From positions 147,560,864-147,624,863 of the forward strand of contig CP136064.1 in the NCBI GenBank assembly GCA_032622095.1: DNA of 64,000 nucleotides. The letters run 5' to 3'. The stretch's first letter is position 1, and every line of letters begins with the position of its first letter. Both the position numbers and the translations under genes were made by a program. Source of the DNA: Siphonodentalium dalli (lineage: Eukaryota > Mollusca > Scaphopoda > Gadilida > Siphonodentaliidae). Under the pieces are notes generated by a model. It was not told the origin of the DNA, did no database searches, and saw nothing but the letters and a program-made list of their open reading frames with translations. This document shows positions 58,201 to 64,000 of this stretch, in pieces.

Positions 58201-58305
58201 GGCAACCCCCTATTTTTAATAGGGCAGTGACAAGAATATATGTACACCTGGACATGTTCGATGCATCAATCTGAACCGTAAATACATCATGATTCTCAAA
58301 TGAAT

Positions 58306-58950
58306 TCACAAAATGGAAAACACGGGGTGCTATCACTAAGTTAGATTAATTGTAATAGTACTGTTGTATCAGCGATGTACTTTACGTCCATGGTTGTATG
58401 CATAGAAGTGAATGAACTTCCAATAGGTTGACACTACTCATTGGTATATGGCATTGGTACCGGTACAGCATATATATTAGTCACCTCCTCCCCAAAATAA
58501 CAATAACAATAATTATAATAAATAAATAAATCCTAAGTCAACGGTCATCACCTCAAGTGTTAGAAAGCAGTTTTGACTAATTATAATAGGTTAACAATGT
58601 TTCTATCTCAAACTACATGTAGATACTACACAATTCACAAAATGGAAAACAGAGTGTGTTCTCTTATAAACTAACTAACAGTACCTTTGCATGCAACAAT
58701 GTAAATCAACATCCAGTAGGTTGACAGTTGACACTACTCTAATAAGAGCTATGATACCTATAACTCAGGTATGGGGTAGCATTGGTACATAATATGTATA
58801 GTCACCCCCACCCATCCCCTGAAACAAAATCTCAAAATAAAATAAAAAATAAATAAATAAATAAAAAAAATAATATTTTTTTTAAAACTCTATTGGTAAT
58901 TATAATAACAAATAAATAAATCTTAAGTCGACTGTCATCAACCTGTGTGA
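58306..58950. repeat. Diverged tandem duplication, about 325 bp
   Basis: AATTCACAAAATGGAAAACA occurs at about 58306 and 58630. A GTTGACACTACTC block follows in both, and TAAGTCAACGGTCATCA / TAAGTCGACTGTCATCA ends each. An AAAT-rich microsatellite (58825-58880) lengthens the second copy. Confidence 0.75.
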
Positions 58951-59263
58951 CTAATATAATAGCATAAATAGATAGGAACGCGTCCATTTTGTTTATCTTT
59001 ATTTAGAACACAAATGATGGGACTCTATATCTGAAAGTATAGAGGTGTTGCAATTAGTTAATAGTCAATAGTTCTCTATCTCCCCCAAGTCATTGGTATA
59101 TCTCTGGAGGTGTAGCAATGCCTGATAAACTGTTGAATACTGTTGCTGTAACGTAAACGTTTCTTCAAGACGGCACTGTCATCATCTCACTAACGAAAGA
59201 ATAATATTGTCTTTATAGTGAATAGCATGATTGATATGCACTCATTCTGTGCATGAGGTGGCA
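58951..59263 (-). other. Probable 3' region of the gypsy element
   Basis: Read on the minus strand, a purine-rich stretch (GGGGGAGATAGAG, 59074-59086) follows the integrase stop by about 180 bp and an AATAAA lies near 59003. These would suit a polypurine tract and the start of a 3' LTR. The 5' LTR is outside the window, so LTR limits cannot be set. Confidence 0.35.
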
Positions 59264-60925
59264 CTAGTCAGAAGTCATGTAAAATTCACCGGATGTTTGC
59301 CATCTTGGTCTGCATTTGGTTCGATTGGAGCTTCTGGTGGATAATGGAGAAGCTTGGCGGTTTTCAGGTTGAGGACCGGTTATCTCAGTCGGTCCTGTGG
59401 TACGGGGTCCAGTTGATAAGTATCCAGGTGTCTGCAGTGGTGGTGTATCAGGTGGAACGAGCTTGTTGACAAGCGATGATGGTGGGATCTTCTGTGGACT
59501 GTTAGCTTGTAGTTGACGATCGGGCAGACTGGCGGTGTCAAGAGTTGTTGGCCGGTCGTGTGTGGAGTGTGTAGTCGTGGCCATTTCAGGTTGCGTGTCC
59601 TCCGATTGTGGAGAGGAAGGTGTTGCTGGTAATGAGGGTGGTTGGGCAGATCGAGTTTGTTCAAGGCGTTCGAAGTTTCCAAAGTTGGTGGTCATCTCGC
59701 GGGCTCGACATGGTCTCAGCGAATGGTTCGTGATGTCATTCTCGATGCTCAGCCGTGGTCTCTGTGGGTATACAGGGGTGTATTTACGGAGAAATTTCCT
59801 GTTTCGGAGAGTCACTCGCCCCGATCCATCAACTCGCAAAACGTACTGGTCATGTTGGCGAACTTCGATCACTTGCGCTGTTTTGTCCCATTTCCTGGGG
59901 TTTGGTCCTGTCTGATTCTGGATTCTGACTTGGTCTCCGACTACGAGGGGTGGCAGTCTTCTGGTGTGCTCAGTCCAACGTTCAGCTGCTTTGATGTGTC
60001 GGTTCCTTAGTGCCTCCTCTCTTGCATCCAAAGTTTCCTGCCATGTGGGGTGGGGTTTATAACGACCTGGGAGTACGGGGATGAAATCCTTGATGGGTCT
60101 CCCGAAGACACACATTGCCGGGGACAATTTGGTCTCTTTGTCAGGGCAGTTTCTGTATTGCAACATTGCCCGCTGGAAGGAGTCAGTGTCAAGTTCACCA
60201 TAAGGTCCAGTGTTGCCTGTAATCGATCGTTTCACAGTCTTCACTCCAACCTCGGCACGGCAGTTACTGTGTGGGAAGGCAACAGATGATAGACGGTGAT
60301 GAACACCCCATGTTGTCAGAAATTCGCGAGTGCTAGCAGCAGTAAACTCGGGGCCGCCATCGGATGAGAGTTCATCAGGTATGCCATAGGTGACGAATGA
60401 TCTCCGGAGACTGTCGATAAGCCCGGTGGCTCCTCCCGTGGTCCTTTCGACAATTGGCCAATTAGAATATCTGTCAATAATTGTCAAGTAGTTTGTCCCT
60501 TTGTATGTGAAAAAGTCGGCACATACGTACTGGAATGGATATGCTGGTTGTGTTTGTGGGGCAGGCGGCGCACTGGGTTGTGATGGTGCCATTCTGTTGC
60601 AGTGGTTGCAGCTGTTACGGATAGCAATGATAGCAGGAGTGATTCCAGGCCAGAACACGGATACTTCAGCTCTAGAGATCATTGATGAAGTACTCTGGTG
60701 AGCGGCATGAAGTGCTGCCAAGCAGTCTTTTCTGAGTACAGGTGGCATAAGAACACGGTCTTTGTAGACAACGACTCCGTCTACTGTGTACATGTGGTCA
60801 CGTAGCTTGTGGTATTCCTGGAGTGCCTCTGGGAGGTCGTGACGGAATTCTGGCATGCCTGATTCGATTATGTCGACCAATTTCACCATGTGTTTATCGC
60901 TGCTGGTAGCTGTTCGGACCTTGTC
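59264..60925 (-). CDS. Gypsy integrase, 541 aa from first ATG
   Basis: An N-terminal zinc-binding segment (H61, H64, C94, C97) precedes the catalytic core with D125 (CADFF), D177 (SSDGGPEF) and E213 (CRAEVGVK). After the core there is a VGDQVRIQNQ segment and a small beta-rich domain with a PRKWDKTAQVIEV motif. The last 150 residues are Pro/Ser/Thr-rich without a chromodomain. It would insert the cDNA into host DNA. The reading frame is continuous with the RNase H frame upstream apart from one TGA, so in an intact element it is part of pol and the ATG at 60889 need not be a true start. Confidence 0.85.
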   Translation of the reverse strand, partial: DKVRTATSSDKHMVKLVDIIESGMPEFRHDLPEALQEYHKLRDHMYTVDGVVVYKDRVLMPPVLRKDCLAALHAAHQSTSSMISRAEVSVFWPGITPAIIAIRNSCNHCNRMAPSQPSAPPAPQTQPAYPFQYVCADFFTYKGTNYLTIIDRYSNWPIVERTTGGATGLIDSLRRSFVTYGIPDELSSDGGPEFTAASTREFLTTWGVHHRLSSVAFPHSNCRAEVGVKTVKRSITGNTGPYGELDTDSFQRAMLQYRNCPDKETKLSPAMCVFGRPIKDFIPVLPGRYKPHPTWQETLDAREEALRNRHIKAAERWTEHTRRLPPLVVGDQVRIQNQTGPNPRKWDKTAQVIEVRQHDQYVLRVDGSGRVTLRNRKFLRKYTPVYPQRPRLSIENDITNHSLRPCRAREMTTNFGNFERLEQTRSAQPPSLPATPSSPQSEDTQPEMATTTHSTHDRPTTLDTASLPDRQLQANSPQKIPPSSLVNKLVPPDTPPLQTPGYLSTGPRTTGPTEITGPQPENRQASPLSTRSSNRTKCRPRWQTSGEFYMTSD

Positions 60926-63502
60926 TCAAGTAATGGACTGTAGCGAATTTAGTGACGAAACTGCAGCTAGACGGACTGTGTCATCAATGTCATCATGGGT
61001 AGGTTCAGTGCGACAAAAGCCTGCGAGGAGTGTGTTGCGTGTGTCTGGACAAGAGAGAAAACTGATCAATGTCGAGTCGTTTGTGGTCAGGTCGGTGATC
61101 CCAGATATGTCATCTGGGAGGTGCATCTTTGTTGGGTGACCAGTCGGGTGACGAGAGACGGTGTCTGCAGCACGGTGCTTCACTCCTGGTACATGGCTCA
61201 TGCGGAATCTGTACCGTAGGGTTTTTTCTTTTAGGTTTCTGAGTCGGGTGTTTGGTATGTCATTTAATGATCTGTCCCCGAATAATTTCAGTAGTGGCTT
61301 GTGGTCTACAGCTATTATGAGGTCTTCACAGCCTAGGACGAAATAGCGGGCTTTGTCGAGGGCATCCGCGACGGCTAGAGCTTCGCCTTCCACCGGGGCA
61401 TAGCGTGATTCGGCAGAATGTGTGAAGCGGCTTCCGGCAAGTGTTATTCTCCAACCAGTCGTGCAGCAGAACAGTTCTATCTTTTCGCAGTCACAGTGTT
61501 TCTGGAAGAGCCAGAAGCCTATCCCAACCTTAGACCAGTCTGTAGCGAGACAGGTGGGTTTGGATTTGTCGAAGATTCGAACTCCTTCTTGGATCTCGCT
61601 AACTATCGCTCGTTTTGATTCCATCATTAGCTCGTCGAGATTCTCGTCCCAGTGGAATGGCGTTCCCGGCTTGAGGAAGGCTCGAAAAGGTAGCATCCTC
61701 TCAGTCATGCTGAAGGCGTATGAGACCTGATTTATGAGTCCGAACCAGGAGCGAACATCTGTAATGTTTTTTGCAGTCGGAAAGTCCATAACTGCTTGGA
61801 GGAAAGTCTGGCACGGTCGTACACTGTCTGGTGTGATCTCGAAGCCCGCAAACGTAACTGTGTCCTGACCGAATATAAATTTGTCTGGGTTAAGTGTTAT
61901 CCCGTTTCTGCCACAGATGTCAAGCCACTTACATGCCTGGAAGAAATTTTCCTCAAGAGTGGCGGCCCACAGTAGTGTGTCGTCAATGCATTTAGTTTTG
62001 TTTGAGACATCTGAAACTATCTCGTCGAATCGCCGGGAGTAGCCATCTCCAGATGCAATGTAACCCTGTGGTGCGACGCGGTAACGGTATCGTCCCCATG
62101 GAGTGATAAAAGTGGTAAAATGTTTGTCTTCGTCTCGAAGTGGGATGCTGTGGTAGCCATTCCATGCATCAAACACTGTTTTCTTAGTCCCGTGTGGCAC
62201 AGATCTTGCCTGGTGGAAGGGTGACTGAGTGTGGTGGGTTTCTCGTACAGCATGTGTGTTTAGTGGCTGCATGTCAATTGTACGCCTTGGTTTGCCATTT
62301 TTCTTTGCACAGATGACCATACGGTGACACCATGTGACGGGTTCACCCACAGGCACTGGTTCAAGTACACCTATTCTCACGTCTCTGTCCAGACCTGCCT
62401 TCACGTCGATTTGCCAGTGGATAGGAACCGGTACCGGAGTGTGTGTTGCAACTGGTTTGGCGTCTGGGTCGATCATAAGTCGTAACGAGGGACCCTCCAT
62501 CATTGGTAGCAATTGGTGTTCACATGTATTGAAGGTGCTTGAGCTATAGTAGTCTAGCAGGTATTTCTGGAGACTCTCGCGATTTTCATCAGTAGCCGGA
62601 AATGGTAGACTTGATGGTAGGAGTGGTGGAATTTCGCGATGTGGGCAGTTGCATGCAGATGTGATACCGCTGTCATTTCCATCGCTGGCCGCTTTGACAT
62701 CACTCACGCTGTGAACCGTTTCATTGTTATGAGCCTCACCTATGGTTGGGAAGGTTTCAGTGATTATGCCGAGACTGATACATGCTTCTCTGCTGATGAA
62801 AAGTTTGTCAGAATTATCAGTCACGTAGGTGATTTGACGAGTTTCAATCTTGTTGCCAGATTTGTCCTTTCCAGAGAAGCGAAGAATAACTGCACCAAGG
62901 ATGGGGATGCCTTCGTTATTGGCGGCATGCATTTTCAGTTGGACAGGTATGAGATCGCACTTTCGCAGACCGAGTCTATGAATAACCTTTATACTGGCCA
63001 GGCAACTTTGACATCCAGTATCTGCCATACAAGGGATGACGACAGTCCTGGGCGTGGAGGTAAGCTCGAATTCAAATCGCCTGTAGTCATCACAATGAGC
63101 TGTCACAGTAAGGTTGACGAACGGCTGTGGTTTGGATGTTTGTTTCACCCAAGTGTCGTGCATTTGGTTGTAGAGGTGGTGGTTGAGAGTTATACCAGGG
63201 CCACAGTAATTGTCAACAGCGGTACGAAGCGTGCACAGTTGGTCGAATATGGCACCTTCATAATCGACATGTGATCTGGATGTCACCTTGGGTTTTGGTT
63301 TGTTTCTGCTCCTGCACATGCTGTCCGCGTGATGATCCTTGCCGCAGTGGTTACAAGTGTGGCCATATGCAGCACACTCCTTCTGTCTGACCTTGGCGAT
63401 GGAACGGGCTCCATGTCCTTTGTTTCCACAGTATGTGCATAACTCGAACTTATTCACAGTGTCCCGCTGGTTTCGATCCTTTGTGGCTGCATTCTTGTCG
63501 CG
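60926..63502 (-). CDS. Gypsy zinc knuckle-protease-RT-RNase H polyprotein
   Basis: The frame begins after the TAG at 63503-63505. CxxC/H knuckle-like motifs lie at about residues 7-48 counted from codon 63457. The aspartic protease has ADTGCQS (D146). The reverse transcriptase spans about 320-540 with TVFDAWNGYHSI (D430) and the catalytic CIDD at 490-493. RNase H follows (D640 in TDWSK, E692, D718 in AVDHKPL). All catalytic residues are present. The frame ends at a TGA directly before the integrase part. It has no ATG near its beginning, consistent with translation as part of a longer gag-pol. Confidence 0.88.
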   Translation of the reverse strand, partial: RDKNAATKDRNQRDTVNKFELCTYCGNKGHGARSIAKVRQKECAAYGHTCNHCGKDHHADSMCRSRNKPKPKVTSRSHVDYEGAIFDQLCTLRTAVDNYCGPGITLNHHLYNQMHDTWVKQTSKPQPFVNLTVTAHCDDYRRFEFELTSTPRTVVIPCMADTGCQSCLASIKVIHRLGLRKCDLIPVQLKMHAANNEGIPILGAVILRFSGKDKSGNKIETRQITYVTDNSDKLFISREACISLGIITETFPTIGEAHNNETVHSVSDVKAASDGNDSGITSACNCPHREIPPLLPSSLPFPATDENRESLQKYLLDYYSSSTFNTCEHQLLPMMEGPSLRLMIDPDAKPVATHTPVPVPIHWQIDVKAGLDRDVRIGVLEPVPVGEPVTWCHRMVICAKKNGKPRRTIDMQPLNTHAVRETHHTQSPFHQARSVPHGTKKTVFDAWNGYHSIPLRDEDKHFTTFITPWGRYRYRVAPQGYIASGDGYSRRFDEIVSDVSNKTKCIDDTLLWAATLEENFFQACKWLDICGRNGITLNPDKFIFGQDTVTFAGFEITPDSVRPCQTFLQAVMDFPTAKNITDVRSWFGLINQVSYAFSMTERMLPFRAFLKPGTPFHWDENLDELMMESKRAIVSEIQEGVRIFDKSKPTCLATDWSKVGIGFWLFQKHCDCEKIELFCCTTGWRITLAGSRFTHSAESRYAPVEGEALAVADALDKARYFVLGCEDLIIAVDHKPLLKLFGDRSLNDIPNTRLRNLKEKTLRYRFRMSHVPGVKHRAADTVSRHPTGHPTKMHLPDDISGITDLTTNDSTLISFLSCPDTRNTLLAGFCRTEPTHDDIDDTVRLAAVSSLNSLQSIT

Positions 63503-64000
63503 CTAGTATGAGCTGCTAGCTGCCTTAGCGCCGTGACTCTGAGGGTCGAGAAGACGAGACACGGAGCGTTTGCCTGATTCTTTCGCCTCAACGAATTTAA
63601 AAACCTCCTCTAATGTCATGTCCTGAAGTTTGTCGCCAAGTAAGTCGAGTTGGATTTCTGAGTCAGCCAGGCCTCGGGTCAGCACATCGCGCAACACAGA
63701 GTCTGTATAATTCACGTCCTGTGTGCAATTGGGACACTTGATTATGAATTTGCATATCCCAGCTTGACCGCAGAGACGAGCACCGAAGGAGCGAATTAGT
63801 TCATCACGATCCTGGCGCATGTTGTGAAGAGTTACGCGGGCCACCATGGTGTTCTCTTCCCTTACAGCAAGTGTTTTTATGGTCTGCAGGACGTCTGCTT
63901 CTGTCTTATTTGTTAATGTTCCACCCGCAGTTCGTGTCAGATCTTTTCGCAACTGTTCATCGCAGCACTCTAACAATTGAATCACTCTGTCCTTGCCTTT
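63503..64000 (-). CDS. Gypsy gag-like region, C-terminal part
   Basis: The frame is open to the window edge, so the start is not here. The visible protein has the helical, charged character of gypsy gag sequences (LTNKTEADVLQTIKTLAVREEN, DELIRSFGARLCGQA), a CPNC segment and a TRGLADSEIQLDLLGD segment common to metazoan gypsy gags. It ends at TAG 63503-63505, in frame with the pol part. It would form the capsid of the retroelement particle. Confidence 0.7.
   Translation of the reverse strand, partial: KGKDRVIQLLECCDEQLRKDLTRTAGGTLTNKTEADVLQTIKTLAVREENTMVARVTLHNMRQDRDELIRSFGARLCGQAGICKFIIKCPNCTQDVNYTDSVLRDVLTRGLADSEIQLDLLGDKLQDMTLEEVFKFVEAKESGKRSVSRLLDPQSHGAKAASSSY

Larger units (their letters stand above)
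54489..58242. mobile_element. Element bounded by inverted GGTTGC-GCAGACCTCTGCGC ends
   Basis: The left terminus (about 54489-54546) and the complement of the right (58184-58242) share CCCTA, TAAAAATA, GGTTGC and GCAGACCTCTGCGCA. Arrays of CGCAACCTTCGCA units lie just inside both ends, C-rich on the plus strand in each case. The interior has a poly-C minisatellite and a promoter-like site but no transposase. No target duplication was found, so outer limits are approximate. Confidence 0.6.
59264..64000 (-). mobile_element. Ty3/gypsy retrotransposon, truncated by the window edge
   Basis: Gag-like C-terminus, zinc knuckles, protease, reverse transcriptase, RNase H and integrase follow in the gypsy order in one minus-strand reading frame. 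Two in-frame stops (TAG at 63503-63505, TGA at 60926-60928) divide it. No frameshifts were found, so the copy is young but probably not competent. The upstream part lies beyond position 64000. Confidence 0.9.

Noticed and set aside
54450-58336. Arg/Ser/Gln-rich and Cys/Gly/Glu-rich open frames up to 135 codons
   Set aside because: Composition follows the CGCAACCTTCG arrays and no start or domain supports a gene.
62639-63274. 211-codon open frame on the plus strand
   Set aside because: It is antisense to the gypsy pol frame, whose domains are clear; no domain on this strand.

Overview
The window looks like repeat-rich, non-genic DNA from an animal, probably a marine invertebrate. A mollusc-like lophotrochozoan is my tentative guess. 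The evidence is a BED-finger hAT transposase, an L1-type ORF1, APE-type LINE fragments, a Ty3/gypsy retroelement, long AT-rich stretches, many tandem arrays, and frequent ACATGTA words. I found no single-copy host gene that I could defend. There are no rRNA or tRNA genes, no CRISPR array and no bacterial-style operons.

Layout. 1-6.2 kb: AT-rich DNA with microsatellites, a short tandem duplication and a half copy of a MULE-like terminal repeat (5891-6155). 6.3-19.3 kb: LINE remains. A minus-strand fragment lies at 6285-6868. A plus-strand copy is cut into three pieces (7365-7955, 11347-11700, 17112-19290) by later insertions. These include a 187-bp palindromic MITE, a tandem pair of LTR-like units and a 4-kb foldback element (13125-17111) whose arms carry a 24-bp array in opposite orientations. 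19.3-25.2 kb: a 376-bp tandem repeat with X-box-like sites, clusters of the palindrome TTGCGCTTAAGCGCAA, and a 205-bp satellite.

25.2-49.4 kb is a transposon nest whose insertion order can be read from the sequence. The outer layer is a 1.09-kb MULE-like element with 287-bp inverted repeats and a 9-bp target duplication (CTTTGTTTT). Its left inverted repeat was split by a TA-flanked insertion, now 23.07 kb, with CCCAGATAGC ends and AACGTT arrays just inside both ends. That insertion in turn carries an apparently intact 4.3-kb hAT transposon with a 648-codon transposase (33749-35695), four TTAA-flanked elements, a TA-flanked 1.5-kb element, palindromic MITEs and further satellite blocks. In three cases removing an insertion restores the period of a tandem repeat or the match to a second copy of the target.

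49.4-64 kb: a LINE ORF1-only copy ending in AATAAA and a poly-A tract (about 50.7-52.7 kb), a region bounded by inverted repeats with CGCAACCTTCG arrays (54.5-58.2 kb) that also contains a CRE/ETS promoter-like site, a diverged tandem duplication, and on the minus strand a Ty3/gypsy gag-pro-RT-RNaseH-integrase reading frame that runs off the right edge and is broken by two in-frame stops.

The elements mostly do not cooperate as a system. Two can be called potentially functional: the hAT transposase with its own termini, and, much less surely, the CCCAGATAGC/AACGTT element, whose coding part (if it ever had one) is not visible here.
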